This document shows positions 37,850 to 46,943 of a DNA stretch of 55,070 bases, one piece after another. The stretch spans positions 262,954 through 318,023 of the forward strand of contig LT009757.1 in NCBI GenBank assembly GCA_900012615.1, read 5' to 3'. Positions within the stretch are counted from its first letter, which is position 1. Every line of letters starts with the position of its first letter. This DNA comes from Agrobacterium genomosp. 13 str. CFBP 6927. GTDB lineage: Bacteria > Pseudomonadota > Alphaproteobacteria > Rhizobiales > Rhizobiaceae. The translations under genes and the position numbers were made by a program. The notes under the pieces are model-generated. The model did no database searches. It worked only from the letters and a program-made list of their open reading frames with translations, and was not told where the DNA came from.

Positions 37850-38566
37850 ATGTTTGTGGCTCTGGAGCCGCGCCGCCTTTACCGGCTGGTCGCGGAACAA
37901 ATTCGCTTGCTCATTGAGACGGGAGAGTTGACCGATGGTCAACGCCTGCCGGCGGAACGCGACCTTGCGGAACGTTTCGGCGTATCCCGCCCGACGGTGC
38001 GGGAAGCGCTGATCGTGCTGGAAGTGGAAGGCCATATCCACATCCGCATGGGCTCGGGCGTTTATGTGAACGCGTCGCGCAAGCCGGACAAGGAAAAGCC
38101 GGCAATGCCGGATGCGCATGGGCCATTCGAAATCCTGCAGGCGCGCTGCATCATCGAAAGCGCAATTGCGGAGGAAGCGGCAAGGCTTGCGACACCGGAA
38201 TGCATCGCCAAGCTCGATGATATCATCGAACGCATGGCCGGCGCGCTCGACAGCTCGCCGCAGGCGCTCAATTTCGACCGGGCCTTCCATACCGCGATTG
38301 CCGATATCATCGGCAATTCGGCGCTCAATCGCTTTACCGGCCTGATCTATGACGAGCGCAGCCTGTCACCCTTTTTCGAAAAGCTCGCCAGCTATTTCGA
38401 GGGGCCGCACACCTGGAACCTTGCCGTTCAGGAACACCGCGCAATCCGCGACGCCATTGCCGCCAACGACCCGGAAGGCGCACGCGAGGCGATGCGGCAG
38501 CATCTGACGCTGTCGCAAAAGAGATTTTCCGAAAGTTTCGGGGAGGAAACGATCGGGGAAGAGTGA
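37850..38566 (+). CDS. GntR-family (FadR/FCD) regulator of the hexonate TRAP operon
   Basis: The 238-residue protein has a winged helix (YRLVAEQIRLLIETGELTDGQRLPAERDLAERFGVSRPTVREALIVLEVEGHIHIRMGSGVYV) and an FCD ligand domain (FDRAFHTAIADIIGNSAL, VQEHRAIRDAIAANDPEGAREAMRQHL). ATG 37850 has the strong site GGGAGGA; the frame upstream would run through the operator. It resembles ExuR/UxuR-like regulators. It lies 62 bp before the TRAP binding-protein gene and close to mannonate dehydratase, so the effector is probably a hexuronate or hexonate. Confidence 0.87.
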   Translation: MFVALEPRRLYRLVAEQIRLLIETGELTDGQRLPAERDLAERFGVSRPTVREALIVLEVEGHIHIRMGSGVYVNASRKPDKEKPAMPDAHGPFEILQARCIIESAIAEEAARLATPECIAKLDDIIERMAGALDSSPQALNFDRAFHTAIADIIGNSALNRFTGLIYDERSLSPFFEKLASYFEGPHTWNLAVQEHRAIRDAIAANDPEGAREAMRQHLTLSQKRFSESFGEETIGEE

Positions 38567-38628
38567 CCGCGCCGCAACCGGCGACGGGAAAAATGAGAAA
38601 TCTGACTTTAATTCGGGAGGAGTTAAGA

Positions 38629-39603
38629 ATGAAAATCAGATTGTCGACTTTGATGGGCGCGACAGCCGCCATCCTGCTTTCCGCCCTGGCGGCGCAGGCG
38701 CAGACCACGCTGAAATGGGCGCATGTCTACGAGACCTCGGAACCTTTCCATACGGATTCGGTCTGGGCCGCAGAAGAGATCGCCAAGCGCACCGACGGCC
38801 GTTACAAGGTGGATGTTTTTCCCGCCTCGCAGCTCGGCAAGGAAGCCGATATCAACCAGGGCCTGAAGATCGGCACCGTCGATATCATCATTTCCGGCTC
38901 GAGCTTTGCCGCGCGTGACTTCAAGCCGATTGGCGTCACCTATTTCCCTTACATCTTCCGCGATCCGAGCCATCTGATCGCCTATACCAAGAGCGACATC
39001 TTCAAGCGTCTCGCCAAGGGTTACGAAGACAAGACCGGCAATCACATCGCCGCCGTCAGCTATTACGGCACACGTCACACCACGTCGAACAAACCGATTG
39101 CCGCCTGCGCCGACATGGCAGGCCTGAAGATGCGCGTTCCTGACGTTCCGGCCTATCTGGCCATGCCGCGCGCCTGCGGCGCCAACACAACCCCGATTGC
39201 CTTTGCGGAAGTCTATCTGGCGCTCCAGAACGGCACGGTCGACGCCCAGGAAAACCCGCTGACCACCATCGAGGCGAAAAAGTTCTTTGAAGTGCAGAAG
39301 AATATCGTCCTGACCGGTCACATCGTCGACCACCTCAACACGGTGATTTCGAAGAACCTGTGGTCGCAGCTCTCCGATGCGGACAAGAAAATCTTCACCG
39401 AAGTCATGCAGGAAGCCGCCGTGCGGACCACCAAGACCATTGAGGGCCGCGAAAAAAGCCTCGTGGAAGACTTCAAGAAGCGTGGTCTCACCGTCGCCGA
39501 GGTGGACAAGGCTGACTTCGAGAAGAACGTTCTGGAGAAGGTGAAGTTCGAGGACTTCGGTTACGACAAGGCCGACTGGGAAGCCATTCGCGCCGTCAAG
39601 TGA
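38629..39603 (+). CDS. TRAP transporter periplasmic binding protein (DctP family)
   Basis: The 324-residue protein starts at ATG 38629 with GGGAGGAG upstream. A signal peptide ends at LAAQA-QTT. It is a DctP-fold protein with the conserved ligand-carboxylate Arg in LKMRVPDVPAYLAM and the QNGTVDAQENPLTTIEAKKF segment. The neighbours suggest a sugar-acid ligand such as L-gulonate, L-idonate, D-mannonate or a hexuronate. Confidence 0.88.
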   Translation: MKIRLSTLMGATAAILLSALAAQAQTTLKWAHVYETSEPFHTDSVWAAEEIAKRTDGRYKVDVFPASQLGKEADINQGLKIGTVDIIISGSSFAARDFKPIGVTYFPYIFRDPSHLIAYTKSDIFKRLAKGYEDKTGNHIAAVSYYGTRHTTSNKPIAACADMAGLKMRVPDVPAYLAMPRACGANTTPIAFAEVYLALQNGTVDAQENPLTTIEAKKFFEVQKNIVLTGHIVDHLNTVISKNLWSQLSDADKKIFTEVMQEAAVRTTKTIEGREKSLVEDFKKRGLTVAEVDKADFEKNVLEKVKFEDFGYDKADWEAIRAVK

Positions 39604-39613
39604 GCCAAGATCC

Positions 39614-39635
39614 GGTGCGGCTTCTTTGCCGCACC
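39614..39635 (+). other. Intra-operon hairpin between dctP and dctQ
   Basis: GGTGCGGC-TTCTTT-GCCGCACC is a perfect 8-bp stem, 11 bp after the binding-protein stop codon and followed by GCCCTTT. It probably lets binding protein exceed membrane subunits by partial termination or mRNA protection. Confidence 0.6.
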
Positions 39636-39663
39636 GCCCTTTCTCTCCAGACGGGATATCTCA

Positions 39664-40236
39664 ATGTCGCAGGAAATCCATACTCAGGTCACGCCTGAGG
39701 AACTCGCCCATACGTTCGATGAGGCGCCGCCCGAGGTCGATCTCAAGGTCTATTCATTCGAGGACTGGGTCACGCTCGGCCTTTTCTGGCTGATGACGGG
39801 CTGCGTGTTCCTTCAGTTCTTCACCCGTTACGTGCTCAACAACAGTTACGCCTGGACGGAAGAAATCGCCGTCAACTGCCTGATCGGCGTGGTGTTTTTA
39901 GGTTCGGTCATGTGCGTGCGCATGTCGCGCCACATCCAGGTGGATGTGCTTTATCATTACGTCCCGCCGCAGGTGGCCCGCGCCATGTCGATCCTTGTTG
40001 ATGTGCTGCGCATCCTGTTCTTCGCCTATACGTCATGGCTGATGTGGCGCTATCTGGAAATCGTCGCGGATGAAGAAATGGTCACCGTGGCGCTGCCGCG
40101 CAACATCGTTTTCTACACGGTTCTGGCCGCTTTTGTTCTGATGTTCTTCCGCTCGGTGCAGGTCTTCATCGCCAATATGCAGCGTGGTTATTCCGTTCTG
40201 GAACGGCCCGAAGAATTCCAGAGCGCGGGGGATTGA
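39664..40236 (+). CDS. TRAP transporter small permease (DctQ family)
   Basis: The 190-residue membrane protein has four predicted helices. The DctQ signature is FFTRYVLNNSYAWTEEIAVNCLIGVVFLGS. An extended acidic N-terminus of about 30 residues precedes the first helix. Its stop is 4 bp before the large-subunit ATG. It forms the membrane complex with DctM. Confidence 0.88.
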   Translation: MSQEIHTQVTPEELAHTFDEAPPEVDLKVYSFEDWVTLGLFWLMTGCVFLQFFTRYVLNNSYAWTEEIAVNCLIGVVFLGSVMCVRMSRHIQVDVLYHYVPPQVARAMSILVDVLRILFFAYTSWLMWRYLEIVADEEMVTVALPRNIVFYTVLAAFVLMFFRSVQVFIANMQRGYSVLERPEEFQSAGD

Positions 40237-40240
40237 TCAG

Positions 40241-41647
40241 ATGCTACTTCTTATCGGCTCTTTTCTTCTCCTGATGCTGATCGGCCTGCCGGTCGCCATT
40301 TCCATGGCCTCGGCCTCGCTGCTCTACATCGTGTTTTACAACGTCGCGCCTGACATCATCGCGGCGCAGCGCCTGATCGCGGGTGTGGAAAGCTTCCCGC
40401 TTCTCGCCGTTCCCTTCTTCATCCTTGCTGGCAACCTGATGAATACGGCAGGTGTGACGGGACGCATCTATTCCTTCGCCGTCGCGCTGGTCGGCTGGAT
40501 GAAGGGCGGCCTCGCGCAGGTCAACATTATTGGCTCGGTGATCTTTTCCGGCATGTCCGGCACCGCGCTTGCCGATGCGGCCGGTATCGGCACCATCGAG
40601 ATCAAGGCCATGAAGGATCACGGTTATCCGGTCGAAGCGGCCGTCGGCGTCACCGCCGCCTCCGCAACGCTCGGCCCGATCTTCCCGCCGTCACTGCCCT
40701 TCGTCATCTACGGCATGATGGCGAATGTCTCGATTGGCGCGCTGTTCATGGCCGGCATCGTTCCGGGCGTCGTCATGACGCTTTTGATGATGATCACGGT
40801 TGCGGTCTTCGCCTATATCAAGGGCTGGGGCTCCGATACGCCGTTCAGCCTCAGAACCATCTTCGGCGCGTCGATAGAAGTCTTCGTGGTGATGATGGTG
40901 CCGCTCGGCATCTATATTCTCACGGCGTTCGGCCTGTCGCTCAACCTGTCGATCCTGATCGTGCTGGTGATCCTGCTCGCCTGCGACTGGTATTTCGACT
41001 TTTCCGCCGTGATGGCGCTGATGACGCCGGTGATCCTGATCGGCGGCATGACCATGGGCTGGTTCACGCCGACGGAAGCCGCCGTTGCCGCCGTTCTGTG
41101 GTCGCTGTTCCTCGGGCTTGTCCGTTACCGGACGATGACCTTCAAGACGCTGGCGAAATCGACCTTCGATACGATAGAGACGACCGCTTCGGTGCTCTTC
41201 ATAGTCGCGGCGGCATCTGTCTTCGCATGGCTGCTCACGGTGAGCCAGGCGGCACAGCTTCTGTCGGCGGCGATCCTGACGATCACCGACAGCAAGTGGA
41301 TTTTCCTCGTGCTGGTCAACCTCCTGATGCTGTTCGTCGGCTGCTTCCTCGATACGATTGCGGCGATCACCATCCTCGTGCCGATCCTGCTGCCGCTGGT
41401 GCTGCAGTTTAATATCGATCCGGTGCATTTCGGTCTCATCATCACGCTCAACCTGATGATAGGGCTGCTGCATCCGCCGCTCGGCATGGTGCTGTTCGTG
41501 CTCTCGCGTGTGGCGAAACTCTCCGTCGAACGTACCACAATGGCCATTCTGCCATGGCTGGTGCCGTTGTTCGTGGCGCTGCTGCTGATCACCTTCGTTC
41601 CGGCCATTACTTTGTGGCTGCCGACCGAAATGGGCCTGATCCGCTAA
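40241..41647 (+). CDS. TRAP transporter large permease (DctM family)
   Basis: The 468-residue protein carries the DctM segments FPLLAVPFFILAGNLMNTAG, SGMSGTALADAAGIGTIEIKAM, ATLGPIFPPSLPFVIYG and LLHPPLGMVLFV. ATG 40241 is chosen because it follows the DctQ stop and starts in the first helix. The product is about 40 residues longer than a typical DctM, with extra hydrophobic sequence around residues 205-265 (LSLNLSILIVLVILLACDWY). It catalyses Na+-driven uptake with the DctP and DctQ partners. Confidence 0.88.
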   Translation: MLLLIGSFLLLMLIGLPVAISMASASLLYIVFYNVAPDIIAAQRLIAGVESFPLLAVPFFILAGNLMNTAGVTGRIYSFAVALVGWMKGGLAQVNIIGSVIFSGMSGTALADAAGIGTIEIKAMKDHGYPVEAAVGVTAASATLGPIFPPSLPFVIYGMMANVSIGALFMAGIVPGVVMTLLMMITVAVFAYIKGWGSDTPFSLRTIFGASIEVFVVMMVPLGIYILTAFGLSLNLSILIVLVILLACDWYFDFSAVMALMTPVILIGGMTMGWFTPTEAAVAAVLWSLFLGLVRYRTMTFKTLAKSTFDTIETTASVLFIVAAASVFAWLLTVSQAAQLLSAAILTITDSKWIFLVLVNLLMLFVGCFLDTIAAITILVPILLPLVLQFNIDPVHFGLIITLNLMIGLLHPPLGMVLFVLSRVAKLSVERTTMAILPWLVPLFVALLLITFVPAITLWLPTEMGLIR

Positions 41648-41660
41648 CGCCAACATCATC

Positions 41661-41684
41661 GCCCGCGCGGTTTCCCGCGCGGGC
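41661..41684 (+). terminator. Hairpin after dctM
   Basis: GCCCGCGCGG-TTTC-CCGCGCGGGC is a perfect 10-bp stem followed by TTCTTC. It is 14 bp past the stop codon. The downstream dehydrogenase follows in the same orientation, so it may attenuate rather than fully terminate. Confidence 0.6.
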
Positions 41685-41716
41685 TTCTTCATCCATACAC
41701 ATATGAGGGCATCGTC

Positions 41717-42763
41717 ATGCAGACACGCGTGGCACGTCTATACGGCCAGAAGGACATTCGCGTCGAAACGCAGGACCTTACCGCAGCGGGACCCGGCGAA
41801 GTGCTGCTTGCCATGGCGGCGGGCGGCATCTGCGGCTCCGATCTGCATTATTATCAGGATGGCGGCTTCGGCCCGGTCCGTGTGCGAGAGCCGATCATCT
41901 GCGGACATGAGGCATCCGGCCATGTGCAGGCGCTGGGAGACGGCGTCAGCGACCTTGCCATCGGCCAGCTCGTCGCCATCAATCCGTCCCAGCCCTGCGG
42001 CCATTGCCATTTCTGCCTGAAGGGCCAGCCGATCCATTGCCTTGAAATGCGCTTCATGGGCAGCGCCATGCGCCTGCCGCACGAGCAGGGCATGTTCCGC
42101 GACCGGCTGGTGGTTCCCGCCAAACAATGCGCGACATTTTCAGAGGATACCTCACCGGCTGAAGCCGCCTGCACCGAGCCGCTCGCAGTGTGCCTGCATG
42201 CCGTCGCACAGGCCGGCGATCTGGCAGGTGCAAAGGTGCTGGCGACCGGCACAGGCCCCATCGGCCTCCTGACCATCGCCGCCGCCCGCCACGCCGGGGC
42301 AAGCATCATCGTTGCCACCGACCTAACGGATGCCGCACTTGAACGCGCCCCCGCCATGGGTGCCGACCGCACGATCAATGTCGCGAAAGACGCCGAGGCG
42401 CTTTTGCCCTATCAGGACAACAAGGGTTATTTCGACGTCATTTTCGATTGCTCCGCAGCCGGTCCGGCACTTCGCACCGCCTTTGCCTGCGTGCGCCCGC
42501 GCGGCACCATCGTGCAGGTGGGCGTCACCGGTGACATCACCATTCCGCTCAACGCGCTGGTGGGCAAGGAAATCCTCTGGCGCGGCTCACAACGCTTTCA
42601 TGAGGAATTTGCCGTCGCCGCCGGGCTCATCTCCACCCGCAGGATCGATGTACGACCGATCATTTCCCACAGCTTCCCGCTCGGCGAAGCGAAAGCGGCC
42701 TTCGAACAGGCCGGAGACCGCTCCGCCGCCTGCAAGGTGCAGCTGACATTTTCCGCAGACTGA
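41717..42763 (+). CDS. Zinc-dependent L-idonate/L-gulonate 5-dehydrogenase-like protein
   Basis: The 348-residue medium-chain dehydrogenase has catalytic Zn motif GGICGSDLHYY, then GHEASGHV. The structural Zn loop CGHCHFCLKGQPIHC has four Cys, and the Rossmann motif is ATGTGPIGLLTIAAARHAGA. The sequence fits IdnD/RspB-type enzymes, which oxidise C5 of L-idonate or L-gulonate. It lies between a TRAP importer and mannonate dehydratase. In characterised pathways L-gulonate goes to D-fructuronate, then D-mannonate, then KDG. The UxuB reductase needed in between is not in this window. Confidence 0.82.
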   Translation: MQTRVARLYGQKDIRVETQDLTAAGPGEVLLAMAAGGICGSDLHYYQDGGFGPVRVREPIICGHEASGHVQALGDGVSDLAIGQLVAINPSQPCGHCHFCLKGQPIHCLEMRFMGSAMRLPHEQGMFRDRLVVPAKQCATFSEDTSPAEAACTEPLAVCLHAVAQAGDLAGAKVLATGTGPIGLLTIAAARHAGASIIVATDLTDAALERAPAMGADRTINVAKDAEALLPYQDNKGYFDVIFDCSAAGPALRTAFACVRPRGTIVQVGVTGDITIPLNALVGKEILWRGSQRFHEEFAVAAGLISTRRIDVRPIISHSFPLGEAKAAFEQAGDRSAACKVQLTFSAD

Positions 42764-42779
42764 TATTTGAGGATTTAAG

Positions 42780-43988
42780 ATGAGACACACATGGCGCTGG
42801 TTCGGTCCTGTCGACAAGGTCACGGTTCAGGATGCGGCTCAGGCGGGCGCTGAAGGCATCGTCAGCGCGCTGCATCACATTGCCACCGGCGATGTCTGGC
42901 CGGTGGATGAAATCGCCAAACGGCATGAGGCGATCAAGGCCGGCGGTCTTTATTGGGACGTGGTGGAAAGCGTGCCCGTTTCCGAAGATATCAAGACCCA
43001 GACCGGGGATTGGAAAAATCACATCGCCAACTGGCAGGAAACCCTGCGCCGCCTCTCCGCCTCTGGCATCCGCACCGTCTGCTATAATTTCATGCCCGTG
43101 CTGGACTGGACCCGCACGGACCTGCGCTGGGAAACAAGGCACGGCGCAAAGGCGATGCGTTTTGATCTTCCCGATTTCGCCGCCTTCGACATCCACATTC
43201 TGAAACGCCCCGACGCAAAGGCCGATTATCCGGACTGGCTGGCGGAGGACGCGGCAAAACGTTTCGCAGACATGCCGGACACGAAAATCGCCGCCCTCGG
43301 ACGCAATATCGGCGCGGGCCTGCCCGGCTCGGCGGATGGTTACACACTCGCCCAGCTTCTCGAAAAACTGCGCTCCTATCACGGCATCAACCGCGAAAGG
43401 CTGCAACAGAACCTGATCGATTTTCTATCGGAGGTGACGCCGGTTGCCGAGGAGGTGGGTATCAACATCTGCGCCCATGGCGACGATCCTCCATGGCCGC
43501 TGCTCGGCCTGCCGCGTATCCTGTCGACGGAGGCGGACTATGCCCACATGCTCTCGCAGGTCGATAGTCGCGCCAATGGCGTGACACTCTGCACCGGCTC
43601 CCTCGGCGCGCGGGCGGATAACGACCTGCCTTTCATCGCCAGCCGTTTTGCCGATCGCATCCATTTCGTACATCTGCGCAACGTGACGCGCGACACGGAC
43701 ACCGTCCCCTGCTCCTTCTTCGAGGATGAACATCTGGAAGGCGGAACCGATATGGTCGCCGTCATCGCCGCACTCCTCACCGAAGAAGCGCGCCGCCGGG
43801 CGGAGGGCCGTGAAGACCATACCATTCCGATGCGGCCCGATCACGGCCAGGAAATCCTCGATGACCTGACACGCGGGGCCCAGCCCGGCTATCCCGCCAT
43901 CGGCCGGCTGAAAGGGCTGGCGGAGCTGCGCGGCATTGAGCGCACCCTGTCGCACGGACGTTTCGGGCTGGCTAAGGGTGAGCGCTGA
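42780..43988 (+). CDS. uxuA: D-mannonate dehydratase UxuA
   Basis: This 402-residue protein has the UxuA start MRHTWRWFGPVDKVTVQDA, the active-site segments INICAHGDDPPWPLLGLPRI and GVTLCTGSLGARADNDL and the metal ligands in IHFVHLRNV and MRPDHGQ. It converts D-mannonate to 2-keto-3-deoxygluconate, the entry to the Entner-Doudoroff route. AGGA precedes the ATG by 7 bp. It is the last gene of the GntR-TRAP-dehydrogenase-uxuA set. Length is normal against about 394 in E. coli. Confidence 0.92.
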   Translation: MRHTWRWFGPVDKVTVQDAAQAGAEGIVSALHHIATGDVWPVDEIAKRHEAIKAGGLYWDVVESVPVSEDIKTQTGDWKNHIANWQETLRRLSASGIRTVCYNFMPVLDWTRTDLRWETRHGAKAMRFDLPDFAAFDIHILKRPDAKADYPDWLAEDAAKRFADMPDTKIAALGRNIGAGLPGSADGYTLAQLLEKLRSYHGINRERLQQNLIDFLSEVTPVAEEVGINICAHGDDPPWPLLGLPRILSTEADYAHMLSQVDSRANGVTLCTGSLGARADNDLPFIASRFADRIHFVHLRNVTRDTDTVPCSFFEDEHLEGGTDMVAVIAALLTEEARRRAEGREDHTIPMRPDHGQEILDDLTRGAQPGYPAIGRLKGLAELRGIERTLSHGRFGLAKGER

Positions 43989-44006
43989 GCGAACCTTTAT
44001 TCCTGC

Positions 44007-44296
44007 ATGACAAGGATTTATTGTGCCGGTGCATATAGTGATCTGTCATCCGGCCTTGAGTCTACATCCAGGCTGCCCAAGTCGTTGAACTGAAAAGAGT
44101 CATCTCGACGCGCGGACGCGCGTCGGCTGATAGGATCGCTGAAGACGTATGCCTCACGATACTCAAATGGTGGCAAGCCACGCGTCAATGGCAACGGTGG
44201 CATGAGAATCCTGACAGTTTTTGTGTTGCAACGAAATATATAGGAAACCTCAAAAGCCGAGAATTTGACGATCTTCAAAATACCCGGACCCGCTGA
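44007..44296 (+). pseudogene. Decayed small reading frame / gene remnant
   Basis: Between uxuA and trhO there is no intact gene, but 44060-44296 is open for 78 codons without any usable start. It encodes a protein-like tail rich in Trp and charged residues (ILKWWQATRQWQRWHENPDS). An ATG at 44007 opens another frame (MTRIYCAGAYSDLSSGLE) that stops at 44093, so one frameshift would join them. A degenerate left arm of the 115-bp repeat (GTCATCCGGCCTTGAG at 44046) overlaps the joint. Base composition is more AT-rich than the flanks, which suggests a foreign or decaying origin. I do not recognise the family. Confidence 0.3.
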
Positions 44297-44338
44297 TAAA
44301 TATTGCTTTGCGGCCGCCGTCGCTGTATTTCAGCGCCC

Positions 44339-45283
44339 ATGACCGACACCACCATTCTCCCCCGCCCGGAAGTCACTGGCGATTTCCTTGTGGCCGCGCT
44401 TTATCATTTCGCCCGCCTGCCGCGGTTCGAAAGCCTGCGCGAGCCATTGTTCGAGCTCTGCCAGAATAATGGCGTCAAGGGTACGCTGCTGCTTGCGGCC
44501 GAAGGTATCAACGGCACCATTGCCGGGACGGATGCGGGCATTCACGCTGTGCTCTCCTTCCTGTGCGCCCAACCGGAATTTGCCGCGCTGGAGCACAAGG
44601 AAAGCCGGGCGTCGCACATGCCTTTCGTGCGCATGAAGGTGAAGCTCAAGAAAGAGATCGTCACCATGGGCGTGCCGGATATCGATCCGAACCGCATCGT
44701 CGGCACCTATGTCGACCCGCGCGACTGGAACGAGCTGATCTCCGATCCGGATACAATCGTCATCGACACCCGCAACGACTACGAGACCGCCATCGGCCTC
44801 TTCAAGGGTGCGGTCGATCCGCAGACGAAAACCTTCCGCGAATTTCCCGACTGGGTGAAGAACAATCCCGGCCTGCATAACAAGCCGAAGATCGCCATGT
44901 ATTGCACCGGCGGCATTCGCTGCGAAAAGGCCACTGCCTTCATGAAGGAACAGGGCTTCGACGAGGTTTATCACCTCAAGGGCGGCATTCTCAAATATCT
45001 GGAGGAAGTGCCGGAAGAAGAAAGCCTCTGGGAAGGCGCCTGCTTCGTGTTCGACGAGCGCGTCTCGGTCGTTCATGGGCTTGCCGAAGGCGACCATAAG
45101 CTCTGCCACGCCTGCCGCAACCCCATCACCCCGGAAGTGCGGCAATCGCCGCTGTTCGAGGAAGGCGTTTCCTGCCCGAGCTGTTATGATGACCGCACCG
45201 AAGAGGACCGCCAGCGGTTCCGTGATCGGCAGCAACAGATCGAACTGGCAAAGAAGCGCGGCGAGCGGCATCTGGGACGGTAA
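44339..45283 (+). CDS. trhO: TrhO, tRNA uridine-34 hydroxylase (rhodanese family, YceA)
   Basis: The 314-residue protein has an N-terminal UPF0176 domain ([37 protein letters not shown]) and a rhodanese domain with catalytic Cys189 in [12 protein letters not shown] Cys-rich C-terminal region includes CHACRNPI and CPSCYDD. TrhO makes 5-hydroxyuridine at tRNA position 34 using oxygen. ATG 44339 gives the normal family length; the 12 residues upstream are unconserved. It stands alone. Confidence 0.9.
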   Translation: MTDTTILPRPEVTGDFLVAALYHFARLPRFESLREPLFELCQNNGVKGTLLLAAEGINGTIAGTDAGIHAVLSFLCAQPEFAALEHKESRASHMPFVRMKVKLKKEIVTMGVPDIDPNRIVGTYVDPRDWNELISDPDTIVIDTRNDYETAIGLFKGAVDPQTKTFREFPDWVKNNPGLHNKPKIAMYCTGGIRCEKATAFMKEQGFDEVYHLKGGILKYLEEVPEEESLWEGACFVFDERVSVVHGLAEGDHKLCHACRNPITPEVRQSPLFEEGVSCPSCYDDRTEEDRQRFRDRQQQIELAKKRGERHLGR

Positions 45284-45623
45284 AACGGGCCGGCAGCCGA
45301 TTTGGCTGGATAGGCTTTGCCGAACACCCTTCCCTCATCCTTGAGGGGTACGAGACTATATTTGATTTCAGCGGGTTGCGTATCCTCGGGTCAATCCCGG
45401 GGATAGTGTCGCGTTTGCGGCCCGGGACCGATGTTTCAACTCTCATTTGCGTCGCTAACCGCACCTCTGCGGATTTTCAGAACTAAGGGCGACCACATCG
45501 GTTGACACGGACCCCGCCGATAATGCTAATAGGTTTACGTAACGTAATAACATTACAATCATTCTCATAGGGCTGACATCGGCCCTGATCTGTATGGGGA
45601 TGACAACGTCTGGAAGGAACACC
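45284..45623. other. Intergenic region trhO / aztD
   Basis: This 340-bp region has no supported gene. It holds an imperfect hairpin TATCCTCGGG-TCAAT-CCCGGGGATA (near 45380-45404), possible promoter -35 TTGACA (45502-45507) and the Zur-like box at 45539-45556. Confidence 0.55.
45539..45556. promoter_or_regulatory. Zur-like box upstream of the AztD-like gene
   Basis: GTAACGTAATAACATTAC is an 18-bp imperfect palindrome (14 of 18 positions symmetric). It resembles the GTAATG...CATTAC-type Zur sites of Rhizobiales. It lies 67 bp before the AztD-like start, which fits repression in high zinc. Confidence 0.6.
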
Positions 45624-46874
45624 ATGAGATTCTCCCTTCACCAGCAACTTGGCATGAGCGCGCTCGCCACATGCCTGACACTCGCCACCTCCCTATCCTC
45701 CGGCATGGCGCAGGCGGAAGAAAGCAAGGACGGCGTCAAGGAATGGCGGCTTTTCGTCGCCGATCATAGCGAACCGGTCGTGCGGGCCATCGATTTCGAA
45801 ACCGGCAAGGAACTTGGACGCTACGATCTGAAAGGATATGCGGCGCTGACGGCCAGCGCCTCGGGCAAGACGGTTTTCGCCACCCAGTCGGATGCCGACA
45901 TGGTGCATGTGATCAAGACCGGCATCGTCTTTTCCGATCACGGTGAGCATCGCGATCTGGATGTGGAAGATGCAGCGCTGCTACCCGTCACTTTTGAGGG
46001 CAAGCGCCCCTTCCACGTCGTACCGCACGATGACCATGCCATTCTTTTTTATGACCGTGGCGGCAAGGCGGAGATCATCGATGAAGCAGCCCTGCTGGAT
46101 GGCAAGGCAAAGGTTCGTACCGTCGATACGACCGCTCCGCATCATGGAGTTGCGGTGACGATGGGCCGTTACGTTCTGGTGTCGGTGCCCAATACCGACA
46201 TCGAAACGAAACCCGATACGCTGCCGCCCCGCATTGGGCTGCGTGTTCTTGACAGGGAAGGCAAGCAGGTTGGCGAGCAGGCGGCATGCACCGATCTGCA
46301 TGGCGAGGCGACATCCGCACGGCTTGCGGCCTTCGGCTGCAAGGAAGGCATTCTCGTTGCCCGCCCCGGCGGCACGGATGGCCCGAAGCTCGAAATGCTG
46401 GCCTATCCGGAAGATTTCCCGAAAGCCTATACCGGCACGTTGCTTGGCGGCAAATCCATGCAGTTCTTCCTTGGAAACTACGGTGAAGACAAGGTTGTCC
46501 TGATCGATCCTGATAGCAGGGACGCCTTCCGTCTGGTGGAACTGCCGACCCGGCGTGTCGACTTCATTCTCGATCCCGCCAATCCGCGCAACGCCTACAT
46601 CCTGACGGAAGACGGCGATCTACATGTGCTTGACGTGCTGGAAGGCGCCATCACCCGCAAGGCGAAGGTCACCGAACCCTACAGCAAGGATGGCCATTGG
46701 CGCGATCCGCGTCCGCGCCTCGCGGTTGCCGATGGGCAGGTCGCAATTTCCGATCCGCGCCATTCGCTGGTCCGCGTGGTGGACGCGGAAAGCCTGAAGG
46801 AAACCCGCACGGTTGCGGTGGAGGGCCAGCCCTATTCCATCGTCGCCGTTGGCGGCTCCGGCGCTTCGCACTGA
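45624..46874 (+). CDS. aztD: AztD-like periplasmic zinc metallochaperone
   Basis: The 416-residue protein starts at ATG 45624 after GGAAGGA. It has a signal peptide ending near SGMAQA-EES and a seven-bladed beta-propeller-like repeat pattern. Candidate Zn ligands are His106 and His109 (SDHGEHRDL) and His131, His135 and His138 (FHVVPHDDH), and the motif APHHGVAV follows. This pattern matches AztD as I remember it, which passes zinc to the AztC binding protein. No aztABC genes lie in the window, so it would serve a distant zinc importer. A Zur-like box precedes it. Confidence 0.78.
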   Translation: MRFSLHQQLGMSALATCLTLATSLSSGMAQAEESKDGVKEWRLFVADHSEPVVRAIDFETGKELGRYDLKGYAALTASASGKTVFATQSDADMVHVIKTGIVFSDHGEHRDLDVEDAALLPVTFEGKRPFHVVPHDDHAILFYDRGGKAEIIDEAALLDGKAKVRTVDTTAPHHGVAVTMGRYVLVSVPNTDIETKPDTLPPRIGLRVLDREGKQVGEQAACTDLHGEATSARLAAFGCKEGILVARPGGTDGPKLEMLAYPEDFPKAYTGTLLGGKSMQFFLGNYGEDKVVLIDPDSRDAFRLVELPTRRVDFILDPANPRNAYILTEDGDLHVLDVLEGAITRKAKVTEPYSKDGHWRDPRPRLAVADGQVAISDPRHSLVRVVDAESLKETRTVAVEGQPYSIVAVGGSGASH

Positions 46875-46886
46875 TACCGAACAAAA

Positions 46887-46921
46887 GAAACCCCGCGCGC
46901 CCGAAGGACGCACGGGGTTTC
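46887..46921. terminator. Bidirectional terminator aztD / TRAP binding protein
   Basis: GAAACCCCG pairs with CGGGGTTTC, with an inner GCG/CGC stem, between two convergent genes. A-rich and T-rich tails lie on each side. Confidence 0.8.
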
Positions 46922-46943
46922 CTGATTTTGATGGGCCGTATTA

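Noticed and set aside
44018..44278. 86-codon minus-strand frame between uxuA and trhO
   Set aside because: It has no ribosome site or recognisable motif. The plus-strand remnant has more protein-like content, although neither is proven.
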